NCBI GenBank assembly: GCA_943372725.1
Contig: CALRZT010000183.1
Location: forward strand, 1-9,830
Direction: 5' to 3'
From: CAMDHY01 sp943372725
GTDB taxonomy: Bacteria > Pseudomonadota > Alphaproteobacteria > Rhizobiales > Segnochrobactraceae
DNA: 9,830 bases
Positions within the stretch are counted from its first letter, which is position 1. Every line of letters begins with the position of its first letter. The translations under genes were made by a program, and so were the position numbers. This document shows, piece after piece, positions 1 through 6,254 of the stretch. The notes under the pieces are model-generated. The model made no database searches and was not told the origin of the DNA. It saw only the letters and a program-made list of their open reading frames with translations.

Positions 1-78
1 TTCTCGTCGCCGATGACGGAGCCGGGCCCGGCGAACCCGGAGGCCGATGCGGCTTCGCCTGTCCCCCCTGGCGAATAG
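1..78 (+). CDS. Possible 3' end of a rightward gene (partial)
   Basis: The frame starting at base 1 is open for 25 codons and ends in TAG at 76-78. The residues are rich in Pro, Ala, Glu and Ser and end in VPPGE, which would suit a disordered C-terminal tail. A strong GC hairpin begins 13 bases after the stop, as expected downstream of a gene. The stretch is too short for family assignment, and an open run of this length is common by chance in GC-rich DNA, so this is only a possibility. Confidence 0.3.
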   Translation, partial: FSSPMTEPGPANPEADAASPVPPGE

Positions 79-91
79 CTCCCGGCCTCTG

Positions 92-125
92 CCGGCCCGC
101 CGCTCTCCCCCGGGCGGCGGGCCGG
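92..125. terminator. GC-rich hairpin, likely bidirectional terminator
   Basis: A perfect 12-bp inverted repeat, CCGGCCCGCCGC (92-103) and GCGGCGGGCCGG (114-125), flanks a 10-base loop. It lies between a possible rightward gene end at 78 and the end of the leftward GH5 gene at 183, where a bidirectional terminator would be useful. Neither strand carries a T-run after the stem, so it is not a textbook intrinsic terminator. It could instead be a 3'-end stabilising hairpin. A smaller stem (GCCCC at 155-159, GGGGC at 164-168) lies closer to the GH5 stop. Confidence 0.5.
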
Positions 126-182
126 GTAATCCTTGCACCGGCCGGGAGCGTGCTGCCCCGACCGGGGCGTATGCCGCCACCG

Positions 183-1565
183 TCAGGGGTTCGCGGCCGG
201 CGCGCCCGAGCCGACGGGGATCATCTCATCGGACCCCGATGCCGGGTCCGGTGAGGGGGCCGGCAGCGGTGGAACGGCGAGCCCGAGCGAGCGCAGGTAG
301 CCGGCGTTGACCCGGCCATTCTCGAGCAGGATCGCCTCGAGGTAGGCGTCGAGGGCGGCGCGGGCGACCTCGGGCGACGGCAGCGCCGCGTCGGTCCACG
401 CCGACGGGGGGAGCGCCGAGGCCGCGACGATCGCCTCCCATCCGGCCGGCCGCTGCACCGAAATGACGGTGGAGCCCGAGTCCATGTATTTGTAGGGCCA
501 GAAGCTCCAGCCGATGCCGAAGCGCTCGTTGAGCGTGCGGAAGCGCTCGTTCCACTCGTCCGTCAGTTCACCGGTCTCGCCGACGAACACCGGCACGTCG
601 TGGACGGCCATGAAGTTCACGTACTCCTGGACGCCGTCGCGCTCCGTGCTCGCCCAGAACTTGTGGTAGGTATAGGCGAGGTTGTCGGCGATCGGCGCGC
701 CGAGCATGGCGAAGGACGTGCTCCACTGCGCGCCTGCCAGGATGACGACGTGGTTGGGATCGACCGCGCGGATCGCCTCCACCAGTTCGCGATAGAAGGG
801 TTCCAGCCGCGGGTTGAGGTAGCCGGTGTCGTGATAGGGCGAGATCGGCTCGTTCAGGAGGTCGTAGCCGAGCACCGCCGGCTCGTCGCGGTAGCGCCGG
901 GCGATCTCGGTCCAAAGCGCCACCGTCAGGCGCTTGTGCGCCGGCACGTAGAACATCACCGGATAGCCCGGCCCGTCGTCGTGGTTGACGCCGGTCTGGC
1001 CGCCGGGCGCGGCGTGCAGGTCGATGATGACCTTGAGGCCCGCCGCGCGGCACCAGCCGATCAGCCGGTCGAGCAGCGCCCAGCCCGGACCCTCGAAGCG
1101 GGTCGGGTCGGCGGCATCGACGAACAGCTTGTAGTGCAGCGGCACGCGGATCGTGGTGAAGCCGGCGGCGGCGATGAAGTCGACGTCGGCCTTCGTCACG
1201 TAGCGGTCGCGGAAGGCGGTCCAGAAGCGCTCGGCCTCCTCCGGCCCGACGAGGCGTTCGACCAGCGCCTCGATCTGGCGCGGCGACTTCGCCCGCTCGA
1301 AGCGGAACATGTAGCCTTCCTGCATCAGCCAGTTGCCGAGGCTGATGCCCTTGATGGCGAAGGTCGTGCCGTCCGGCCGGACGAGGCGCGTGTCCTCGGT
1401 CCGGATGAAATCGGCGGCACGGGCGACACCGGCGAACAGCGGCAGCAGTACGGCGACGGCCACCAAAAGGACGGCCGCGACACGGCGCGACGCCCGGCGC
1501 AGGGGGCGTGGCAGAGCGCGTGGCAGAGCTCTCGGCAAGAAGACACCTTTGATCGAGGCGGACAC
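183..1565 (-). CDS. Secreted GH5-family glycoside hydrolase (cellulase-like)
   Basis: Predicted endo-glucanase-type retaining glycosidase acting outside the cytoplasm. Counting from the proposed GTG at 1565 (460 aa), a long basic N-region (about 28 aa, many Arg) is followed by a hydrophobic core (about 29-47) and an ARA-A cleavage site near residue 50, which indicates Sec export. The GH5 barrel follows: IKGISLGNWL near 71, the strand motif KVIIDLHAAPGGQTG near 178, LLNEP with the predicted acid/base Glu239, and FVGETGE with the predicted nucleophile Glu330. WSFWPYK near 353 resembles the conserved Trp region. The tail (about 430-460) is Pro/Ser/Ala-rich and probably disordered. The frame is open to an ATG at 1730, but those extra 55 residues resemble untranslated leader and would bury the signal peptide, so GTG 1565 is preferred; its ribosome binding site is weak. 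Substrate (beta-1,4- or beta-1,3-glucan) is unknown. It is transcribed away from the XRE-cupin regulator. Confidence 0.88.
   Translation of the reverse strand: MSASIKGVFLPRALPRALPRPLRRASRRVAAVLLVAVAVLLPLFAGVARAADFIRTEDTRLVRPDGTTFAIKGISLGNWLMQEGYMFRFERAKSPRQIEALVERLVGPEEAERFWTAFRDRYVTKADVDFIAAAGFTTIRVPLHYKLFVDAADPTRFEGPGWALLDRLIGWCRAAGLKVIIDLHAAPGGQTGVNHDDGPGYPVMFYVPAHKRLTVALWTEIARRYRDEPAVLGYDLLNEPISPYHDTGYLNPRLEPFYRELVEAIRAVDPNHVVILAGAQWSTSFAMLGAPIADNLAYTYHKFWASTERDGVQEYVNFMAVHDVPVFVGETGELTDEWNERFRTLNERFGIGWSFWPYKYMDSGSTVISVQRPAGWEAIVAASALPPSAWTDAALPSPEVARAALDAYLEAILLENGRVNAGYLRSLGLAVPPLPAPSPDPASGSDEMIPVGSGAPAANP
1506..1529. repeat. Perfect 12-bp tandem duplication inside the GH5 signal peptide
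   Basis: The 12-mer GCGTGGCAGAGC occurs at 1506-1517 and again, directly abutting, at 1518-1529. On the coding strand the repeat encodes the ALPR unit, giving LPRALPRALPRPL in the basic N-region of the signal peptide. Because the unit is a multiple of three, gain or loss of a copy would keep the reading frame. Confidence 0.85.
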
Positions 1566-1708
1566 GATGCGGTCGGTTTCCGTCGGCGGTGGGGCGCGGA
1601 CTGGGCCAGCCCGCCGCAGCACGCTAGCACGCCATCCTCGCCCGGCGCACGGTAGCGGAGGATCGCCGCGATCGTCACGAGCCCCTTGCCAGAGCTGGAG
1701 TTTGGCTA

Positions 1709-1738
1709 CAGTTCTCACCTGTCTGATCAAGAACTGGA
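1709..1738. promoter_or_regulatory. Candidate operator upstream of the XRE-cupin regulator
   Basis: CAGTTCT (1709-1715) and AGAACTG (1730-1736) are perfect 7-bp inverted arms separated by 14 bases. The right arm overlaps TCAAGAACTGGA (1727-1738). That 12-mer differs by one base from the perfect-armed palindrome TCAAGAACTTGA found on the minus strand at 7235-7246 in the other divergent region. The position, at or just after a possible -10 box, would suit negative autoregulation by the adjacent HTH protein. The binding protein is inferred, not shown. Confidence 0.45.
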
Positions 1739-1759
1739 CATCCGCGCTTGCCGGCCCCC

Positions 1760-1778
1760 CCGGGTCGGCGCGACCCGG
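1760..1778 (+). promoter_or_regulatory. Dyad / hairpin in the leader of the XRE-cupin gene
   Basis: CCGGGTCG (1760-1767) and CGACCCGG (1771-1778) form a perfect 8-bp inverted repeat around GCG. It ends 19 bases before the GGGAG ribosome binding site. As RNA it would be a very stable hairpin with a 3-base loop; as DNA it could be a protein site. There is no T-run after it. In DNA this GC-rich, such dyads can occur by chance. Confidence 0.4.
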
Positions 1779-1797
1779 CGCCGGATCGGTGCGGGAT

Positions 1798-1802
1798 GGG
1801 AG
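1798..1802 (+). promoter_or_regulatory. Ribosome binding site fixing the regulator start
   Basis: GGGAG lies 5 bases before the ATG at 1808. This favours ATG 1808 over in-frame ATGs at 1748 and 1796, which lack such a site. The choice removes 20 residues of low-complexity Pro/Gly/Asp sequence not expected in this family. Confidence 0.6.
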
Positions 1803-1807
1803 CTGTG

Positions 1808-2443
1808 ATGGGCGTGACAGAGAGGCCCGCCGAGGCGACGACGGCGACGACGGATGGCGACCGGGCCGGCGAGAAGCCGGTGCGCATCGGCGTCCAGCTG
1901 CGCCACGCGCGGCTCGTGAAGGGGCTGCGGCTGAAGGACGTCGCCGACCGGGCGGGCTATTCGGAGAGCCTGATCTCGAAGATCGAGAACAACAAGGCGA
2001 TGCCGTCGATCAACACGCTGCACCGCATCGCCCGGGTGCTCGACACCTCGATGGCGGCGCTGCTGAGTGACGGCGGCGGCACGGCGGACATCGTCATGAG
2101 GCCGGAGCAGCGGCCGCGGATCGTCGCCGACGCCGTGCCCGGCACCTCCGACAGCGACGGCACCGAGGCGGAGGTGATGATCCCGTTCGGTGCGAGCACC
2201 ATGCTGGAAGCCTTCCTCATCCGTGTGCACCCCGGCGGCTCGAGCGGCGGCGAACGTCACCACGACGGCGAGGAGGTGGGCTTCGTGCGCTGCGGCGAAC
2301 TCGTGCTCACCGTCGAGGGGGAAAGCCATCACCTGAAGGCGGGCGACTCGTTCTTCTTCGCTTCGACGCGGCCGCACAGCTTCTCGAATCCGGGCACGAT
2401 GCCGACGGAGATCGTCTGGATCAACACGCCGCCGTCGCTCTGA
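1808..2443 (+). CDS. XRE-family regulator with C-terminal cupin sensor domain
   Basis: A 211-aa DNA-binding regulator of the HTH_3 plus cupin_2 architecture. A disordered leader (1-24, Thr/Ala/Glu-rich) is followed by the helix-turn-helix (about 27-82), with LRHARLVKGLRLKDVADRAG leading into the recognition-helix stretch YSESLISKIENNKAMPSINTL. A linker (about 88-130) precedes the cupin barrel (about 134-206), with GERHHDGEEVGFVRCGELVLT (His151/His152 and Glu156) and FFASTRPHSFSN (His190) as likely metal or ligand residues. Family members usually regulate amine, amino-acid, purine or amide catabolism, with the cupin sensing the pathway compound. It lies next to the end of the molybdenum-hydroxylase operon (convergent, 23 bp between stops), and a palindromic motif in its own upstream region is nearly repeated upstream of that operon. 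A local pathway-specific repressor is a reasonable inference. Ligand unknown. Confidence 0.92.
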   Translation: MGVTERPAEATTATTDGDRAGEKPVRIGVQLRHARLVKGLRLKDVADRAGYSESLISKIENNKAMPSINTLHRIARVLDTSMAALLSDGGGTADIVMRPEQRPRIVADAVPGTSDSDGTEAEVMIPFGASTMLEAFLIRVHPGGSSGGERHHDGEEVGFVRCGELVLTVEGESHHLKAGDSFFFASTRPHSFSNPGTMPTEIVWINTPPSL

Positions 2444-2466
2444 GGCGGAACGGCGCTCGCGGACGG

Positions 2467-3390
2467 TCAGGCCGCGAACGTCGCGCGCCAGTGGCGGGCG
2501 ACTTCGATGCCGCGGCAGACCCAGACGCGGTCGTGGGCCCGGATGTGCTCGAGCAGCTTCGCCAGCCCGCGGATGCGCGCCGGGCGGCCGATCAGCCGGT
2601 CGTGCAGGCCGATCGACAGGAGCTTCGGCGCCGTCGCACCCTCCTCGTAGAGGGTGTCGAAGGCGTCGCGCATGTAGACGAAGAACTGGTCGGCGGTCGA
2701 GAAGCCGCTGTTCTCGTTGAAGCGGTTGTCGTTGGTCTCGTAGGAATAGGGGATGACGAGGTGGCGCCGGCCCGCGACCGTGACATCGAACGGCAGCTCG
2801 TCGCCGAGATAGTCGCGGTCGTAGAGGAAGCCGCCGTGCTCGACGAGCAGGCGGCGGGTATTCGGGCCCGGCCGGCCGGTCATCCAGCCCCCGGGCGCCG
2901 CGCCGGTCAGCGCCTTCAGGCCCTCGACGGCGCGGGCGATGTGCTCGCGCTCGACGTCCTCCGGCGTCGCGCAATAGTCGATCCAGCGCCAGCCGTGGCT
3001 GACGATCTCGTGGCCGTCCCTGAGAAAGGCCTCCACCATCGCCGGGTTCTGTTCGAGCGCGCGGACGACGCCGAGCACGCTGACCTTCATCTCGTGGCGG
3101 CGGAAGAGATGGAGGATGCGCCAGACGCCGACGCGCGAGCCGTATTCGAAGACGGATTCGACCAGCGGATCGCGGACGCCGGGACGGGTCGGCACGCCGA
3201 TGTCGTTGAGCATGCCCTCCGAGACGGCATCGCCGTTGGCCAGTGTCGACTCGCCGCCGCCCTCGACATTGAGGTTGAAGACGACGGCGATGCGGGCGTC
3301 GCCCGGCCAGCGCGGGTGCGGGGGGTTCGGGCCGTAGCCGACGAGGTCGCGGGCGATCATCGGATCGGCGAACGCTGGAAGCTCAGCCAC
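2467..3390 (-). CDS. PuuE-like polysaccharide-deacetylase-fold hydrolase
   Basis: A 307-aa cytoplasmic protein (no signal peptide) of the polysaccharide-deacetylase/NodB fold, closest in appearance to PuuE allantoinase, which opens a cyclic ureide rather than deacetylating sugars. Visible family blocks: ARDLVGYGPNPPHPRWPGDARIA from residue 13, FNLNVEGGGES (38-48) where NodB enzymes have the catalytic Asp-Asp, YGSRVGVWR near 83, HEIVSHGWRWIDY (127-139), TGRPGPNTRRLL (171-182) and LLSIGLHDRLIGRPAR (257-272). Only His132 remains of the usual metal-binding HxxxH; Trp136 occupies the second His position. The GTG start at 3390 overlaps the stop of the molybdenum large subunit by 8 bases (GTGGCTGA) and has GAGG 9 bases upstream, whereas ATG 3360 has no ribosome binding site. 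This implies translational coupling. Likely job: hydrolysis of a cyclic amide or ureide made by the co-encoded hydroxylase. True allantoinase activity is uncertain. Confidence 0.85.
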   Translation of the reverse strand: MAELPAFADPMIARDLVGYGPNPPHPRWPGDARIAVVFNLNVEGGGESTLANGDAVSEGMLNDIGVPTRPGVRDPLVESVFEYGSRVGVWRILHLFRRHEMKVSVLGVVRALEQNPAMVEAFLRDGHEIVSHGWRWIDYCATPEDVEREHIARAVEGLKALTGAAPGGWMTGRPGPNTRRLLVEHGGFLYDRDYLGDELPFDVTVAGRRHLVIPYSYETNDNRFNENSGFSTADQFFVYMRDAFDTLYEEGATAPKLLSIGLHDRLIGRPARIRGLAKLLEHIRAHDRVWVCRGIEVARHWRATFAA

Positions 3391-5761
3391 CGACGCCGTC
3401 CTCGCCGAAGCGCAGCGCCCGGAGCATCCGCTCCGGCAGGATCGGCAGCTTGCGCACCCGCGGAGCGGCGGCCGCGACGGCATTGGCGATGACCGCGCCG
3501 GCGCCGACCAGCGGCGGCTCGCCGATGCCCTTCGCCCCGAACGGGTGCGACGGCTCGGGCACCTCCAGCACGATCGCGTGGATATCGTGCGGCACGTCGA
3601 GCGTGCTCGGCAGCTTGTAGTCGTGGAAGGTCGGGTTCGCGAGGCGGCCGCCGTCCCACACCATCTCCTCGGTCAGCGCCCAGCCGAGGCCCTGCACGAA
3701 GCCGCCCTGGATCTGCCCTTCGACGGCGCCGGGGTTGATCGCGCGGCCGACGTCGTGGGCGCACCAGGCTTCCTTCACCTCGACCTTGCCGGTGACCTCG
3801 TCGATCTCGACGTCGGCCACCTGCGCGCCGAAGACGAAGGCGCCGACATTGTCGAACGAGACCATGCCGGAGAGCAGCGTGTGCTTGGGGTCGAGCGGCT
3901 CGTTGTGCATGACGGAGCCGGCGCCGATCACCGGGCCGCCGCCGTCGGCGAACCACAGCGACTTCGCGGCGATCTGGGCGAAGGTCACCGTCCGGTTGCC
4001 GCCGCGCACGCCCATCAGGCCGCCCTCGCGGAGTTCCACCTCCTCCTCCGGGCAGTCGAGCATGCCGGCGGCGAGCGCCGCCATCTGCGCGCGCACGCTT
4101 TCCGCGGCGATCGAGACGGCCCGGCCGACCATGTAGGTGACGCGGCTGCAGTTTGTGCCGGAGTTGTAGGGCGAGGCGTCGGTGTCGGGGGCGACGACGT
4201 TGATGTCGTCGACGGTCAGGCCAAGCGCGCCTGCGCACATCTGGGCGAGCACGGTGTCGCTGCCCTGGCCGAGGTCGACGGCGCCGGTGTTGAGCGCGAT
4301 GGAGCCGTCCTGGGCGAGGCGCACGACGGCGCCGGTCGACAGGAAGCCGCAGACGTGAGCGGTGAGCGCCACGCCGAGGCCGCGGCGGGTGCCGGAGGCG
4401 GAGGCAGCCGGCACCGGCGCGGCCTTCGCGGCGGTCTTGCGCTCGTGCCAGCGGGACTCCCGCACCACCGCCTCCAGCGACTCCCGCAGGCCGCTGTTGG
4501 TGATCACCTGGCCGCCGATCCAGCGGTCGCCGGGCTCGATGAGGTTCTTCAGCCTGAGCGCCACCGGGTCCATGCCGAGCGCCTCGGCGACCTCGTCGAT
4601 CTGGCACTCGCCGGCGAAGGTCGCCTGCGGGTTGCCGAAGCCGCGGAAAGCGCCGGAGCGCAGCTTGTTGGTATAGACGGCGTGGCCGCGGATATCGACG
4701 TCGTCGAAGCGGTAGGGGCCGGCAGCGAAGAACAGCGCGAAGTTCATCACCGCCGGGCTGTCGTCGGCATAGGCGCCGCCGTCGAACCAGGCCTCGACCT
4801 CGCGGGCGACGAGGGAGCCGTCTGCCAGCGCGCCGGTCTTGACGCGGATGCGCGCCGGATGGCGGGCGCGCTGGGTGACCATGTCCTCCTCGCGTGACAG
4901 CACCACGCGCACCGGCCGGCCGGACTTCAACGCCAGTGCCACCGCGAGCGGCTGCACCATCGATTCCGACTTGCCGCCGAAGCCGCCGCCGATGCGCGGC
5001 GCGATGCAGCGGATCTTCGCCATCGGGATGCCCAGGCACTCGTTGAGGTTCGCCTGGGTGCGGAAGACGCTCTGGGTCGAGGACCAGACGGTGACCTTGC
5101 CGCGGCCGTCGACGCTGGCGAGCGCCACCGACGGCTCGAGATAGGCGTGGTACTGCGCCGAAGTCTCGTAGACGCGCTCGACGACGACGTCGGAGCGCGC
5201 GAAGCCGGCGGCGACGTCGCCCTTCACCAGCCGCGAGTTGGAGAGCTCGTTCGGCGCGGTGCGCGTCGAGGCGTCGTAGATCTTGGCGTAGGCGTCGAAG
5301 GCTTCGTGCAGCACCGGGGCGCCCGGCGCCATGGCGTCCTCGACGGTGAAGACCGCCGGCAGTTCCTCGTAGTCGACGCGGATGAGATCAGCGGCGGCGC
5401 GGGCGATCTCCGGGGTCGTCGCCGCCACGGCGGCCACGATCTCACCGATGTAGCGGACCTTGTGGCGGGCGAGCACCGTCTCGTCCTTGACGCAGAGGCC
5501 CATGTAGCGGTCCTCGACGTCGTCGCCGGTGATGATCGCCTTCACGCCGGGCAGGGCGAGGGCCGCCGTCAGGTCGTAGCCGCGGATGCGGGCGTGGGGG
5601 TGCGGGCTCGTCAGCACCGCTCCGTGCAGGAGGCCGGGCAGCACCATGTCGCCGGTGTAGACGGCGGCGCCGCAGGCCTTTTCCCAGGCTTCCAGGCGCG
5701 ACATCGTCTGGCCGACGCTGCCGCCGACCGTCTTGGTGAGCAGCGGATCGAGGGCGTTCAT
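3383..5761 (-). CDS. Molybdenum hydroxylase large (molybdopterin) subunit, XDH/CoxL family
   Basis: A 792-aa catalytic subunit of a three-subunit xanthine-dehydrogenase-family enzyme, which inserts water-derived oxygen at a carbon, often next to ring nitrogen. The N-terminal a/b-hammerhead domain covers about 22-135 (GAAVYTGDMVLPGLLHGAVLTSPHPHARI) and the molybdopterin-binding domains about 160-770. Cofactor loops visible: IGGGFGGKSE (257-266), GAFRGFGNPQ (370-379), DLGQGSDT (496-503) and GAKGIGEPP (742-750), with Glu748 the expected catalytic base. The loop near 368 lacks the Cys of the Cu-containing CODH signature (AYRCSFR), so this is not an aerobic CO dehydrogenase despite CoxL-like annotation being likely. 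It is the third gene of the operon. Its TTGAGGAGG ribosome binding site overlaps the TGA of the 2Fe-2S gene, with 10 bases between stop and ATG. The substrate cannot be read from sequence; a heteroaromatic or an aldehyde are both possible. Confidence 0.95.
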   Translation of the reverse strand: MNALDPLLTKTVGGSVGQTMSRLEAWEKACGAAVYTGDMVLPGLLHGAVLTSPHPHARIRGYDLTAALALPGVKAIITGDDVEDRYMGLCVKDETVLARHKVRYIGEIVAAVAATTPEIARAAADLIRVDYEELPAVFTVEDAMAPGAPVLHEAFDAYAKIYDASTRTAPNELSNSRLVKGDVAAGFARSDVVVERVYETSAQYHAYLEPSVALASVDGRGKVTVWSSTQSVFRTQANLNECLGIPMAKIRCIAPRIGGGFGGKSESMVQPLAVALALKSGRPVRVVLSREEDMVTQRARHPARIRVKTGALADGSLVAREVEAWFDGGAYADDSPAVMNFALFFAAGPYRFDDVDIRGHAVYTNKLRSGAFRGFGNPQATFAGECQIDEVAEALGMDPVALRLKNLIEPGDRWIGGQVITNSGLRESLEAVVRESRWHERKTAAKAAPVPAASASGTRRGLGVALTAHVCGFLSTGAVVRLAQDGSIALNTGAVDLGQGSDTVLAQMCAGALGLTVDDINVVAPDTDASPYNSGTNCSRVTYMVGRAVSIAAESVRAQMAALAAGMLDCPEEEVELREGGLMGVRGGNRTVTFAQIAAKSLWFADGGGPVIGAGSVMHNEPLDPKHTLLSGMVSFDNVGAFVFGAQVADVEIDEVTGKVEVKEAWCAHDVGRAINPGAVEGQIQGGFVQGLGWALTEEMVWDGGRLANPTFHDYKLPSTLDVPHDIHAIVLEVPEPSHPFGAKGIGEPPLVGAGAVIANAVAAAAPRVRKLPILPERMLRALRFGEDGVGG

Positions 5762-5771
5762 CGCGGCCTCC

Positions 5772-6254
5772 TCAACGGGCCGGCAGGCGGCGGGCGGCGA
5801 GTTCCACCGCCTCCACCACCTTCACGTAGCCGGAGCAGCGGCAGAGGTTGCCGGACAGGCCGACGCGGATCTCCTCGCGGCTCGGCCGCGGGTTGTTCGC
5901 CAGCAGCTCCGTTGCGGAGACGATCATGCCGGGCATGCAGAAGCCGCACTGGATGGCGCCGGCGTCGAGAAAGGCCTGCTGCACCACCGACGGCTGGCCG
6001 CCCTCGGCGAGACCCTCGACGGTCGTGACGCTGCGGCCGGCGACGGTGACGGCGAGCGACAGGCAGGCGCGGTGCGCCACGCCGTCGATCAGTACGTTGC
6101 ACGCCCCGCAGGCACCCATGCCACAGCCGTTCTTTGTGCCGGTGAGGCCGAGGTCGTCGCGCAGCACGTCGAGCAGGGTGCGCTCCACCACGGTCGCGAC
6201 CGCGACCGGTTCGCCGTTGACGGTCATCTGGACGGCGACCATCGGTCCGCTCAT
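5772..6254 (-). CDS. Molybdenum hydroxylase small subunit (two 2Fe-2S clusters)
   Basis: A 160-aa electron-transfer subunit passing electrons from the molybdenum centre to FAD. All eight cluster cysteines are present: plant-ferredoxin-type Cys44, Cys49, Cys52 and Cys64 (GCGMGACGACNV...HRAC) and the proximal cluster Cys103, Cys106, Cys138 and Cys140 (QCGFCMPGM ... GNLCRCSGY). Length is typical for CoxS/CdhC-like subunits. ATG 6254 is chosen because it overlaps the FAD-subunit stop as ATGA (6254-6251) and has GGAG about 7 bases upstream. The same frame stays open much further upstream (to 7160), but that part is antisense-like Arg/Gly-rich noise within the FAD gene. There is no signal peptide or Tat motif, so the complex is cytoplasmic. 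It is the second gene of the operon. Confidence 0.95.
   Translation of the reverse strand: MSGPMVAVQMTVNGEPVAVATVVERTLLDVLRDDLGLTGTKNGCGMGACGACNVLIDGVAHRACLSLAVTVAGRSVTTVEGLAEGGQPSVVQQAFLDAGAIQCGFCMPGMIVSATELLANNPRPSREEIRVGLSGNLCRCSGYVKVVEAVELAARRLPAR

Larger units (their letters stand above)
1566..1807. promoter_or_regulatory. Divergent control region between GH5 and XRE-cupin regulator
   Basis: About 240 bp separate the chosen starts of the two divergent genes. Toward the regulator, TTGCCA (1686-1691) matches five of six bases of a -35 box, with TACAGT (1707-1712) as a possible -10. The 15-base spacing is short, so this promoter is tentative. Just downstream lie the inverted repeat CAGTTCT/AGAACTG (1709-1736) and the palindrome-like TCAAGAACTGGA (1727-1738). 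A separate dyad at 1760-1778 falls in the regulator's likely leader. I see no convincing promoter for GH5 and nothing else in 1566-1680. Confidence 0.5.

Noticed and set aside
47..310. 87-codon + strand frame at the left end
   Set aside because: It reads through the GC hairpin and into the antisense of GH5. Composition is Arg/Pro/Ser noise.
600..1655. Long open frame (351 codons) on the + strand opposite the GH5 gene
   Set aside because: It is the antisense shadow of a clearly recognisable GH5 gene. The translation is Arg/Gly/Val/Asp-rich with no family motif, as expected from high-GC third positions.
1566..1730. 55-codon extension of the GH5 protein to ATG 1730
   Set aside because: It would place a long Arg/Pro-rich segment before the signal peptide and start inside the candidate operator. 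GTG 1565 gives an exportable protein.
2457..2477. TCGCGG/CCGCGA stem in the 23-bp gap between the convergent stops
   Set aside because: The stem is only 6 bp, extends into the hydrolase coding end and has no T-run. It is too weak to call a terminator in such GC-rich DNA.
2681..2692. GAAGAACTGG, resembling half of the TCAAGAACTGGA motif
   Set aside because: It lies inside the coding part of the PuuE-like gene and lacks the TCAAG arm. It shows that partial matches arise by chance, so only the two intergenic copies are counted.
3545..4897. 450-codon + strand open frame opposite the large subunit
   Set aside because: Antisense shadow with no ribosome binding site logic and no recognisable domain. 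Similar shadows occur opposite every gene here.
3357..5039. 560-codon open frame on the - strand inside the molybdenum large-subunit gene
   Set aside because: The translation is extremely Arg/Gly/Pro-rich and lies in another frame of a gene with intact family motifs, so it is a compositional artefact.
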